From Pseudoalteromonas luteoviolacea B = ATCC 29581 (GTDB lineage: Bacteria; Pseudomonadota; Gammaproteobacteria; Enterobacterales; Alteromonadaceae), in the NCBI GenBank assembly GCA_000333235.1, contig CAPN01000051.1:434001-498000 (forward strand): DNA of 64,000 nt. The letters are read 5' to 3'. A model generated the notes under the pieces. It did no database searches, had not been told where the DNA came from, and saw only the letters and a program-made list of their open reading frames with translations. The position numbers and the translations under genes were made by a program. Of the stretch, positions 33,811 through 42,231 are shown one piece after another (position 1 is the first letter of the stretch; every line of letters starts with the position of its first letter).

Positions 33811-34443
33811 GTGTTTACAGGCATCATTCAAACTCAGGCCACTGTGATCAGCGCCAATAAATCTGAAGGCGTTTTACGCCTCATTCTTTCGGTTGAAAGG
33901 GGGTATTTAGGCCACTTAGATTTAGGTGCTAGTATCGCGATAAACGGCTGTTGTTTGACGGTGGTAAATTATGAAATCCCTCAACAAGATGTTGTGGGTC
34001 AAGTGTCGTTCGATGTCATCGATGAAACTTTGCTTTTGACTAACCTTGGCAATTTACGTCGAGGAATGAAAGTCAACTTTGAACGTTCGGTTACCTTCGG
34101 TACTGAATTAGGTGGCCACATAGTATCGGGACACATTCATGATACTGCCAAAGTGATCAAAATCGAACGAACAGAAAATAACTGTAAAATCCGCCTTGCG
34201 TTACCGGCTACCTGGTTAAAATACGTGATGTACAAAGGGTTTATTGCGGTCAATGGTGCCAGTTTAACAGTCGGTAAAGTTGAAGACGACGGCTTTTGGC
34301 TGCATTTGATCCCAGAAACATTGCAGATCACCAACATAGGCAGGCTCGACGAGGGAGATGCCGTGAACATCGAAGTCGATCAACAAACCATGACGATTGT
34401 CAATACAGTAGAAAACTACCTTCGTAATCAACAATCACCTTAA
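33811..34443 (+). CDS. ribE: Riboflavin synthase, alpha subunit
   Basis: 210 residues with two lumazine-binding repeats. It begins MFTGIIQTQATVIS; repeat 1 contains LGASIAINGCCLTVV and repeat 2 YKGFIAVNGASLTVGKV. GTELGGHIVSGHIH is the linker signature. Dismutates two 6,7-dimethyl-8-ribityllumazine into riboflavin. A single gene away from the rest of the rib operon, divergent from norM. No FMN riboswitch seen in front of it. Confidence 0.96.
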   Translation: MFTGIIQTQATVISANKSEGVLRLILSVERGYLGHLDLGASIAINGCCLTVVNYEIPQQDVVGQVSFDVIDETLLLTNLGNLRRGMKVNFERSVTFGTELGGHIVSGHIHDTAKVIKIERTENNCKIRLALPATWLKYVMYKGFIAVNGASLTVGKVEDDGFWLHLIPETLQITNIGRLDEGDAVNIEVDQQTMTIVNTVENYLRNQQSP

Positions 34444-34449
34444 CCACAA

Positions 34450-34653
34450 CTAAAAAATCTGCTCGTCATCACTGTCGACTCTAAGTTCGAGACGGTTTCT
34501 TAAATCGTCTATGTGCATATTCAAATGAATGGCGTTGCAACATGCTGCGCAATCTTCGTAGTAGTCCTGGTCGCCGCTCGTGGTGTCGAGCGATACAAAT
34601 ATATGATGTCCGCAATGTGGGCATTCAATGCGTTGAGAGTAAAGGTTTTTCAT
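34450..34653 (-). CDS. CPXCG-motif cysteine-rich small protein
   Basis: 67 residues with zinc-ribbon-like pairs: ECPHCGHH (about 10-17) and EDCAACCNAIHL (about 33-44). Matches the CPXCG/PF14255 family, function unknown. Its acidic C-terminus is VDSDDEQIF. The stop lies 6 bp from the converging ribE stop. Downstream of the fructosamine-kinase gene on the same strand, with an 85-bp gap. Confidence 0.82.
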   Translation of the reverse strand: MKNLYSQRIECPHCGHHIFVSLDTTSGDQDYYEDCAACCNAIHLNMHIDDLRNRLELRVDSDDEQIF

Positions 34654-34738
34654 CGCACTACCTCGAGTACAATGTAATTGAACACACCTTAACTATAGCA
34701 GAAACAGCAATAATCACATTGTTTGCTGAGGGACAAAT

Positions 34739-35605
34739 CTATTTTCCAGCATCTTCTAAAATGGCGTTGATTGCCTGTTTGGCTTGCATTAGGTAGTTTC
34801 CTGCATAACGGTTTGCTTGATGCAATAGTGGATAGAGCTGATAGATCTTTTTACGTGTTTCATAGCCATGATGCAGTGGGTAAATGCTGTCGTAGCCTGC
34901 AAAAAAGGCTTCAGGTAGTTTCCCATACAGCTCGCTAGTGGCGATGTCTACTTCTCTGTCGCCGTAATAACAGGCCGGTTTAAATAACACGGGTTTGTTA
35001 TTATGAAAACCGATGTTGCCACGCCAAAAATCACCATGCAACAGTGCTGGTGTAACGTGGTGTGGAAGTAATTCCCTAATCGTATCAACACACAGCTTTA
35101 TATCGACAATTGAAATACCTTGCTCTGCAAGCAATTGTAGTTGCCAACCGATCCTCTCTTCAGCAAAAAATGTATCCCATTTCTTGTGCCAGCGGTTTGG
35201 CTGAACTTGAGTATGAAGGTAATTATCCTCTTCAAGACCATACATTTTTTGTTCGTCGCGTTGATGCATTTTTGCAAGCAACACACCACAGTCAAACCAA
35301 TTATCTTGCTGTGCTTCGGTCGTTACCCATTCGAGCACATGGTAAGAAAACTCCATCGTAGTGCCAATCACGATAGAATCGGCAACCAGAAAATCGCTAT
35401 CACGAATAAGCAATGTTCGGTTTTTGGCTTCACATTCAAAACGTTCTAACGCTTCGATCCGCGCGACTTTAACTAAAAACTTAGTCGTGCCGTTACTAAT
35501 CTTAAAACGACGCTCATAATCCTGTCCGGGTAATTCGGACTTTTTCGCGATTTCGAAGGGCTGATGTAATACCTCAGAAATTTGTTGGCAAACAGCGTTC
35601 CACAT
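34739..35605 (-). CDS. Fructosamine kinase-family protein
   Basis: 288 residues, normal length for the bacterial fructosamine/ketosamine-3-kinase family. The catalytic loop is LLHGDFWRGNIGF (about 189-201) and the metal-binding position is in YYGDREVDIATSELYG. It phosphorylates ketosamines on glycated lysines or free glycated amines, permitting deglycation. Soluble, with no partners apparent beyond the small CPXCG gene. Confidence 0.9.
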   Translation of the reverse strand: MWNAVCQQISEVLHQPFEIAKKSELPGQDYERRFKISNGTTKFLVKVARIEALERFECEAKNRTLLIRDSDFLVADSIVIGTTMEFSYHVLEWVTTEAQQDNWFDCGVLLAKMHQRDEQKMYGLEEDNYLHTQVQPNRWHKKWDTFFAEERIGWQLQLLAEQGISIVDIKLCVDTIRELLPHHVTPALLHGDFWRGNIGFHNNKPVLFKPACYYGDREVDIATSELYGKLPEAFFAGYDSIYPLHHGYETRKKIYQLYPLLHQANRYAGNYLMQAKQAINAILEDAGK

Positions 35606-35739
35606 AATGAGTCACTATATTTATCAACTTAATACAACTATGGCTTATTCTTATGAAAGCACAAACTATTGAGCTGAATAATTTTTTCATTAAACTAATG
35701 GGATTAAATCATCGATGAATAGAATTTCTGAGAAGTACT

Positions 35740-36432
35740 ATGAATAAAAGCTTTGTTACTAACGCACTGGCGTCCGTATTCGTGTTGTTTGGTTGGTATC
35801 TTGACCATCACATTCTCTTTTCTGTGGGGTTGTTTGCTTTGTCGGGCGCGGTAACGAATTGGTTAGCGATTCATATGTTATTTGAAAAAGTACCGCTGTT
35901 GTATGGTTCTGGTGTGATAGTGATTAAATTTAAAGAATTTAAAGAAGGGATCCGGAACTTAATACTGAAGGAGTTTTTTGATAAAGACAAAATCGCTCAA
36001 TTTATCGAAAAAGAGCAGCAAAAGTTTGATCTCGCACCGGTGATCAATAGAGTAGATTTAAGCCCTGCGTTTGATAAGTTAATTACAGTGATAGAGGCTT
36101 CACAGTTTGGAGGTATGCTTTCCATGTTTGGGGGTAGGGAAGCGTTAGAACCAATGCGTGAACCTTTCCAAGAGAAAATGAAAGAAGCAATGAGTGAAAT
36201 TGCCCACAGTGAGCAATTCCATGATGTTCTGTCTGAAGAGTTAAAATTGGGCAGTACGAGTGATGACCTACTTGAAACGGTAGAAGAACTTGTCGATAAA
36301 AGGCTTGAACAACTTACGCCGACGATGGTTAAAGACATTATTCAAACAATGATCAAGACCCATTTAGGTTGGTTAGTCGTTTGGGGTGGTGTTTTCGGTG
36401 GTTTGTTTGGTTTGGTAGCTCAATTAGTTTAA
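35740..36432 (+). CDS. DUF445-family membrane protein
   Basis: 230 residues. The N-terminal helices include the family signature GLFALSGAVTNWLAIHMLFE (about 28-47), followed by a soluble helical middle and a C-terminal helix LVVWGGVFGGLFGLVAQLV. DUF445 proteins (YheB/YjiN-like) have no established role. Monogenic; converges with DUF3718 across a strong hairpin. Confidence 0.83.
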   Translation: MNKSFVTNALASVFVLFGWYLDHHILFSVGLFALSGAVTNWLAIHMLFEKVPLLYGSGVIVIKFKEFKEGIRNLILKEFFDKDKIAQFIEKEQQKFDLAPVINRVDLSPAFDKLITVIEASQFGGMLSMFGGREALEPMREPFQEKMKEAMSEIAHSEQFHDVLSEELKLGSTSDDLLETVEELVDKRLEQLTPTMVKDIIQTMIKTHLGWLVVWGGVFGGLFGLVAQLV

Positions 36433-36534
36433 GCAATTTCATATCGAACAAAACAACGTGATTAGGCTTATTCGAGATCTTTATTGGGTTTTCAAACCAA
36501 TACACGGTAAGGCAAGTGTGTAAGCAATTTTTGA

Positions 36535-36568
36535 ATTGCATGCAGTACAGGGAGTTACTGCATGCAAT
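36535..36568. terminator. Bidirectional hairpin between DUF445 and DUF3718 genes
   Basis: A 13-bp perfect inverted repeat, ATTGCATGCAGTA (36535-36547) and TACTGCATGCAAT (36556-36568), with an 8-nt loop. T runs are weak on both sides. Confidence 0.6.
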
Positions 36569-36576
36569 GATTAAAT

Positions 36577-36924
36577 TCAGCGGCTACCGACAACGTTAAC
36601 TGGCGCTGTAAGAGAGGCACTCAAATCATGAATGGTGGTTTTTGAGTCAATTTCAAACCCAAGTGATTTGGCACTCTTAGCTAAGTCGTATTTTACGGTG
36701 AAGTTTTTAACATCTAGTTTGTTGCAACGAAGCTTATTATTTACCGTATGCTTGTTGACGCGATTTAGTTTCATTTCGTCACGTACTTCATGACCACTGT
36801 TCGACGCGATAGCCATACATAGGTTGGTTTCTACGCTGTTGTTACTTGCGACAAAGTCTGTAGCATTTGCTGTAGTCATGGTTAACGCGAAAGTAGTCGT
36901 TGCAATCAAAGTTAAAAGTTTCAT
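36577..36924 (-). CDS. DUF3718-family exported protein
   Basis: 115 residues with a signal peptide (cleavage near ANA-TDF). The mature part has the family segment NNSVETNLCMAIASNSGHEV and a second cysteine in LRCNKLDVKNF, probably a disulfide. DUF3718 is common in Pseudoalteromonas and Shewanella, function unknown. Confidence 0.78.
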   Translation of the reverse strand: MKLLTLIATTTFALTMTTANATDFVASNNSVETNLCMAIASNSGHEVRDEMKLNRVNKHTVNNKLRCNKLDVKNFTVKYDLAKSAKSLGFEIDSKTTIHDLSASLTAPVNVVGSR

Positions 36925-37387
36925 GGTGGTATTCCTTGTTTAGTGTTGGCTGCAAGGTCAGTATGGCAAGTTCCAAAAAGAATGCTGTAAATGAAAATCG
37001 ACAGGTTGTAAACGAGTATGTATAGCCGAAATAAATTCGAGTAAATAGCTGATATGTATAAAATTTAAGTGTGTAAATAGACACAATTTACGAAAAAATT
37101 TTTTATTATTTTTTCTTGCATGGTTTTTAATTTCTCGACTAGCAGCGATAGGCCATGAAGAGGTCTAGAAGTTAAACTTAGTCTTATCTCCTTGAATTAA
37201 GCCGCGGCATTGCTACTCTTTAAAGCGAACGATAACTCGGCATCTTTTGAACATTTTTAACATTCAATTTTGTAGGTACGTTCAATTTTACGTTGATTTT
37301 CATCGTGAAATATTGCTTTTAAGCTCGTTTGTTAGCATTTGTGATACGAATCATATACATTCAAAAAAAACGACAGAGAAAACAACA
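36925..37387. other. Intergenic interval between divergent DUF3718 and amidohydrolase genes
   Basis: Very AT-rich, with A/T tracts around 37090-37120 that would be intrinsically bent. Two divergent promoters are expected, but I cannot assign boxes. An in-frame extension of the amidohydrolase to 37247 is present but unlikely to be coding. Confidence 0.4.
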
Positions 37388-38770
37388 ATGCAAAAACTTG
37401 TTCCTTCAGTGATAGCGCTCGCACTTGGTGTGGCGTTAGCGGGCTGCCAAGACCAAGGCCCAAAAAGAGAAAAGGTCGAAATTAATAAAAACCCATACCC
37501 AAGTACCTATAAAGCGTATTCAAGCTCGTCGACCTTGATTAAAAACGCGACAGTACTTACAGGTACTGGTGAGCGATTGGACAACACCGATGTGCTTCTC
37601 GTCGATGGCAAAGTAAAAGAGCTCGGACAAAACCTCACGGCGGCGGCAGACGTGACCATCGACGCTGCAGGTAAATGGGTAACGCCAGGCATAATTGACG
37701 TACATTCACATTTAGGCGCCTACCCAAGTCCACAAGTAGAATCTCACCAAGATGGTAACGAAATGACGTCGCCAAACACCGCTGAAGTATGGGTAGAGCA
37801 TTCAGTGTGGCCACAAGATCCAGGATTTAATCGTGCGCGTGAAGGTGGCATCACAACGCTGCAAATTTTACCCGGCTCAGCGAACCTTTTTGGCGGTCGT
37901 GGTGTAACGTTGAAAAACATTCCATCTCCCACAATGCAAGGTATGAAGTTTCCTGATGCGCCGTATGGCTTAAAAATGGCCTGTGGTGAAAACCCGAAAC
38001 GTGTTTACGGTGGTAAAAGTGTATTACCTTCAACACGTATGGGTAACATGGCGGGCTACCGTGCCGCATGGGCTGAAGCGACCGAGTACAAACGTGCATG
38101 GGAAGAATACGAAGCAGCTTACGCAAAAGGTTTAAATCCAGAGGCACCGAAGCGTGACATCAAACTAGACACACTACGTGGTGTGTTAGACGGTGAAGTT
38201 TTGATTCATAACCATTGTTATAAAGCGGAAGAGATGGCAATGATGATCGACTTATCTAAAGAGTTCGGTTATCACGCTGGTACGTTCCATCATGGTATTG
38301 AAGCATACAAAATCGCAGATCAATTAGCTGAAAATGGCAGCTGTGCTGCGCTTTGGCCAGATTGGTGGGGCTTTAAGATGGAAGCCTATGATATGGTTCA
38401 AGAAAACGTCGCGATTGTTGACGCACCTAAAAACTCTTGTTCTGTCGTTCATTCAGATTCGGACACCACAATCCAACGTTTGAACCAAGAAGCGGGTAAA
38501 GTGATGTTCCGTGCAAACGAAAATGGATTTGCTTTGAAAGAAGAAGATGCCATTAAATGGATCACGTATAACGCGGCCAAAAGCTTAGGTGTTAGTGATA
38601 AGGTAGGCTCACTTGCGCCGGGTAAAAATGCTGACGTGGTTATTTGGAATCAAAGTCCGTTTAGTGTTTACGCTAAAGCAGAAACGGTATTTATCGATGG
38701 TGCTAAAGTTTACGATCGTTTTGATGAAAAATATCAAGCGGTGAGTGATTTTATGCTGGGTCAGAAATAA
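37388..38770 (+). CDS. Amidohydrolase-family lipoprotein with intact metal site
   Basis: 460 residues from ATG 37388, which gives a proper lipoprotein signal (MQKLVPSVIALALGVALAGC). The alternative start at 37247 would bury it. Imidazolonepropionase/adenine-deaminase-like fold: TPGIIDVHSHLGA with the HxH metal ligands (about 103-115), further histidines in LIHNHCYKAEEMAM and AGTFHHGIEAY, and the C-terminal VGSLAPGKNADVVIWN. Likely a zinc-dependent periplasmic hydrolase, substrate unknown. The second amidohydrolase follows by 12 bp. Confidence 0.85.
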   Translation: MQKLVPSVIALALGVALAGCQDQGPKREKVEINKNPYPSTYKAYSSSSTLIKNATVLTGTGERLDNTDVLLVDGKVKELGQNLTAAADVTIDAAGKWVTPGIIDVHSHLGAYPSPQVESHQDGNEMTSPNTAEVWVEHSVWPQDPGFNRAREGGITTLQILPGSANLFGGRGVTLKNIPSPTMQGMKFPDAPYGLKMACGENPKRVYGGKSVLPSTRMGNMAGYRAAWAEATEYKRAWEEYEAAYAKGLNPEAPKRDIKLDTLRGVLDGEVLIHNHCYKAEEMAMMIDLSKEFGYHAGTFHHGIEAYKIADQLAENGSCAALWPDWWGFKMEAYDMVQENVAIVDAPKNSCSVVHSDSDTTIQRLNQEAGKVMFRANENGFALKEEDAIKWITYNAAKSLGVSDKVGSLAPGKNADVVIWNQSPFSVYAKAETVFIDGAKVYDRFDEKYQAVSDFMLGQK

Positions 38771-38782
38771 GGAGGCCAAAAT

Positions 38783-40036
38783 ATGAAAAAAATGACATTA
38801 TCAACTTTGGCTTTAGTAATGGGTGCCGGTTTCAGTGCATCTGCTTTGGCTCAATCAATCGCAATTACCAACGCCACTGTGCACACTGCGGGCGAACTTG
38901 GCGTACTCAAATCGGCAAGTATCGTACTAAACGATGGTAAAATTGTGGCAATTAATCCTGCTACAGTAGAAGCAGACACAGTAATTGATGCACAAGGTCA
39001 AGTCGTTACCCCTGGTCTTATTAGCTCGATGAACCAACTTGGACTTGTCGAAGTTGGTGCGGTGGCGCGTTCACGTGATGCCGGCGACGATAAAGCAGGC
39101 ATTGATTTTGATCCGAGTTCGGCATTTAACCCGCTTAGCACACTTGTACCCTATGCTCGCAAAGGCGGCATTACTCAAGACATTGTGACACCTTATGGTG
39201 GCGATAGCATTTTTGCAGGGCTTGCGTCGGTCGTTGATTTAACGGGTGAGTTTGATAGCGTCACGGCGACAAAAAAAGCGCTAGTGGTTAAATTGGGTGC
39301 TGAAAGCAAAGGCTCTCGTGCAATGAGTTTTAAAACGCTCGTAGAAAAACTCGAAGGTCAACAAACTAAGCTAGACAAACAAAAAGCCGAGAAAAAGAAA
39401 GATGAAAAGAAAGACGATAAGCCAAGTGTAGAAGAGCAGGTATTAACGGATGTGTTAGCCGGTAAACTGCCCATGGTTGCGTATTCGAATCGTGCATCAG
39501 ATTTAATTCATCTACTTAAAATTAAAGCGGACTTTAATTTAAATCTGGTGCTTTGGGGAGCAAACGATGCTGTGTTAGTAGCAGATAAAATCGCCGCAGC
39601 AAAGGTTCCTGTGATAATGAGTGCAATGGAGAATTTACCAGGTGATTTTGATTCTATGCACGCTCATTTAGAGAATGCAGGTAAACTCGAAAAAGCAGGC
39701 GTTAAAGTATTGCTCACTGTTGGTGGTGATGCTAGCCATAACATGTATCAAATGCGTTTTGATGCAGGTAATGCCGTCTCTAATGGCATGAGTTACGATG
39801 GTGCAATTAAGTCGATGACTGCTAACGTTGCCGAAGTGTTTGGTATTAACGGCGGTAAAGTTGCAGTTGGTCAAAAGGCCGATGTCGTACTTTGGAGTGG
39901 TGATCCACTTGAATTAAGCAGTAGTGTGGTTAAGATGTTTATCAATGGTAAAGAGGTCTCAACCGAGTCGCGCCATGATAAATTACGTGACCGTTACATG
40001 AAAAAGTCAGACATGCCAGTTGCTTACACTAAGTAA
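38783..40036 (+). CDS. Amidohydrolase-like exported protein lacking the HxH metal motif
   Basis: 417 residues with signal peptide (cleavage near ALA-QSIAI). The amidohydrolase layout is kept at both ends (VTPGLISSMNQLGLVEVGA and VAVGQKADVVLWSGDPLE), but the position of HxH reads SMN, so the binuclear metal site is not formed there. A lysine-rich charged insert (KKKDEKKDDKPSVEEQ, about 200-220) is probably a flexible loop. It forms an operon with the metal-competent paralogue, which suggests a heteromeric complex with a catalytic and a structural subunit. Confidence 0.82.
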   Translation: MKKMTLSTLALVMGAGFSASALAQSIAITNATVHTAGELGVLKSASIVLNDGKIVAINPATVEADTVIDAQGQVVTPGLISSMNQLGLVEVGAVARSRDAGDDKAGIDFDPSSAFNPLSTLVPYARKGGITQDIVTPYGGDSIFAGLASVVDLTGEFDSVTATKKALVVKLGAESKGSRAMSFKTLVEKLEGQQTKLDKQKAEKKKDEKKDDKPSVEEQVLTDVLAGKLPMVAYSNRASDLIHLLKIKADFNLNLVLWGANDAVLVADKIAAAKVPVIMSAMENLPGDFDSMHAHLENAGKLEKAGVKVLLTVGGDASHNMYQMRFDAGNAVSNGMSYDGAIKSMTANVAEVFGINGGKVAVGQKADVVLWSGDPLELSSSVVKMFINGKEVSTESRHDKLRDRYMKKSDMPVAYTK

Positions 40037-40060
40037 ACAGTGCTTAGACTGATTTAAGTA

Positions 40061-40088
40061 AAAGCTCGCAATGTAGCGAGCTTTTTTT
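40061..40088 (+). terminator. Intrinsic terminator after the amidohydrolase pair
   Basis: AAAGCTCGC (40061-40069), 6-nt loop, GCGAGCTTT (40076-40084), then T run. Confidence 0.9.
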
Positions 40089-40110
40089 ATTCCATACCCA
40101 TAAGCTGTTT

Positions 40111-40176
40111 CATCAATCATCAATCATCAATCATCAATCATCAATCATCAATCATCAATCATCAATCATCAATCAT
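40111..40176. repeat. Heptanucleotide tandem repeat (CATCAAT)9
   Basis: Nine perfect CATCAAT units plus CAT. No unit contains a substitution, pointing to recent slippage expansion. Intergenic, between the terminator of the amidohydrolase operon and the MATE gene start, 195 bp before it. Confidence 0.95.
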
Positions 40177-40370
40177 TTTAGAGGTATGGTAAAAGGCTTC
40201 ACTTAAAATACCGTATCTGACAAAGATAATTGACCAAACATAGTGACCTGCTTGCTTTTTAAATTCTTATCATGTGACTTTAATGTTTTTAATGGTTAAT
40301 TTATTAACAAATGAAACAATAAATATATATACTTGGCCGGTTCTGACTCAACTACTATTAAAGGAAAATT

Positions 40371-41759
40371 ATGAGTATACAGTCGTCTGGTATAGACATT
40401 TCACCATCAGAGCCGTTATCACCCTTGTTAACTAATAGCATTTTTAAGCAGTTTATAATGATAGCGATCCCTACAACCTTGGGGATGATGATCAATGGAT
40501 TGTATAGTTTTGTTGATGCCATTTTCATATCCAAAGGAATTGGAAGCCACGCCATGGGCGCAGTTTCAGCTGTGTTTCCAATTCAAATGTTACTTATAGC
40601 GGTAAGCACTATGCTCGGAAGTGGCATGGCTTCATTAATTTCTCGTTATTTAGGTGCTAAACGTCAGCGTGATGCTGATGCAATATTTACAACGTCATTT
40701 TTTTTGGCGACAAGTGTCTCGGTGTTTTTATGCTTATTTACTTATTTGTTTTTAGATCCAATTTTTGACCTGTTAAAAGTGCCCAATGCGTTTCGAATCG
40801 ATGCCACCTCTTACATTATTCCCATCGTACTTTTCTGGACTGTGAGTTTTATCTGTAATCAGCTTACAGAAGGGTTTAGAGCTTCAGGTAACCCTAAAGC
40901 CATGATGCAAGTCTTATCTACAGGCTCGGTGTTAAACATACTTCTCGATGCGTTATTTATCTTTGGTTTTGGTTGGGGGGTTGCGGGTGCAGCATGGGCT
41001 ACCGTCCTTGCTGTATTTTTGTCGTTCTTATTAGGACTAAAATTACAACGAGATGGGCAAAGTGCCGTTCAGTTTCGACGTGGCTTTTTATTTAGCCCAC
41101 TTAAACTCCATGGCAAAATTCTTGGATTAGGGCTGCCCGTATTAATGTCCCATGGAGGTTTTTCGTTAACTCTGGCTGCGACTGTCTATTCGATATCGAG
41201 TATTTTTGGCAGCCAATCAGATACTTTAATCGCGGCACATGGGATTCTAATCCGCTGCTACATGTTTTTATTTTTACCGATCATAGGCATGATGATCGCA
41301 CTGCAAACGCTAGCTGGATTTAACTACGGGGCAGGTCAATTCAATCGTGTTAAAACATCCTATTTGGTCGCCATAAAAACCAGTACTGTTTGGGGGATTT
41401 TTGTCACGTGGTTATTGTGTTTTAACGCTGATTTCTTAATCGCACTGTTTACTGATGATGAACAGGTCATTGAACAAGGCGCTCTTATAGCGAAAGTGTG
41501 TTTTGCAGGATTTATTGCCTCAGGATTTTGCATGATGTCGAGTGGTTTGTTTCAAGGAATGGGTCGGGCTTTGCCTGCTACGCTATTAGACGCTGCAAGA
41601 AATTATATCGTATTGTTTCCACTGATGTATTTTTTTGGGAATTACGCAGCTAAATCCGATTTTTGGTTCGCGTTTCCTCTTTCCGATTTACTAGGCGGGG
41701 GATTTGCTTTGACTTATTCATTATTTACCTTGTGGTATTTAACATACTCTAAAAAATAG
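40371..41759 (+). CDS. MATE-family efflux transporter upstream of the violacein operon
   Basis: 462 residues, 12 membrane helices, N-terminal MATE pattern FIMIAIPTTLGMMINGLYSF followed by VDAIFISKGIGSHAMGAVSA. Closer in style to the DinF/BexA-like MATE branch than to the NorM at 32306. Same strand as vioA, with a 472-bp gap containing a strong hairpin, so it probably has its own promoter. Export of violacein or an intermediate is a reasonable guess from position only; it may equally be a drug exporter. Confidence 0.9.
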   Translation: MSIQSSGIDISPSEPLSPLLTNSIFKQFIMIAIPTTLGMMINGLYSFVDAIFISKGIGSHAMGAVSAVFPIQMLLIAVSTMLGSGMASLISRYLGAKRQRDADAIFTTSFFLATSVSVFLCLFTYLFLDPIFDLLKVPNAFRIDATSYIIPIVLFWTVSFICNQLTEGFRASGNPKAMMQVLSTGSVLNILLDALFIFGFGWGVAGAAWATVLAVFLSFLLGLKLQRDGQSAVQFRRGFLFSPLKLHGKILGLGLPVLMSHGGFSLTLAATVYSISSIFGSQSDTLIAAHGILIRCYMFLFLPIIGMMIALQTLAGFNYGAGQFNRVKTSYLVAIKTSTVWGIFVTWLLCFNADFLIALFTDDEQVIEQGALIAKVCFAGFIASGFCMMSSGLFQGMGRALPATLLDAARNYIVLFPLMYFFGNYAAKSDFWFAFPLSDLLGGGFALTYSLFTLWYLTYSKK

Positions 41760-41797
41760 AAATCGAAAAAAATATTCTATTGCAAAATAAAGGATTA

Positions 41798-41829
41798 TAC
41801 ATTGCCAGTGAGATTGATCTGGCAATGTA
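41798..41829. terminator. Inverted repeat after the MATE gene
   Basis: TACATTGCCAG (41798-41808) and CTGGCAATGTA (41819-41829) form a perfect 11-bp stem with 10-nt loop, and outer AAGG/CCTT can extend it. No T run follows. Could be a terminator, a read-through attenuator or a protein-binding site. Confidence 0.45.
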
Positions 41830-42231
41830 AGCCTTATACTCATGCATTTTCTCATTAATCAATTATCCCGCAGCCAAATTTAAAAAAGTCTAAATAACAA
41901 AAATTTATATTGTTATTGTTTTATATTTTAAAACGGTAAACCGGGATAAATCGTCTCTAAATCACTTCTGTAAACATATTGTCAATATTCATCTTTTTAC
42001 ACTATGCGGTTTCAGTTAAATATTCGCCTGATGAGCTCTTAAATGTAATGTTGTGTAATGATAATTTAATGTAAATTTTAATTTAACTGATGTAATAATA
42101 AATAGGCCGAACAAGACCGCGGCACTAAGCAGTATAAAAGGATGGTCAATGGTAATGAGCGACATATAGCTGTCAATGAAACACGCGCAAAAACGTGCGT
42201 TGTGAGTAGATGAGAAATATCAAGGAAAATA
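41830..42231. other. Non-coding region upstream of vioA
   Basis: AT-rich 400-bp region with no ORF. It must contain the violacein promoter. I found no convincing lux-box dyad; the only recognisable element is a TyrR-box-like sequence at 42070. Confidence 0.45.
42070..42087. promoter_or_regulatory. TyrR-box-like sequence upstream of vioA
   Basis: TGTAAA-N6-TTTAAC compared with the TyrR consensus TGTAAA-N6-TTTACA (10 of 12 fixed positions). VioA consumes tryptophan, so control by an aromatic amino-acid regulator would make sense, but one near-match in AT-rich DNA is weak evidence. Confidence 0.25.

Noticed and set aside
40111..40176. CRISPR array
   Set aside because: It is a simple 7-bp tandem repeat with no spacers and no cas genes nearby.
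41830..42231. lux-box (quorum-sensing) site upstream of vioA
   Set aside because: Violacein is often quorum-controlled, but no 20-bp dyad with the CTG/CAG ends could be found in this stretch.
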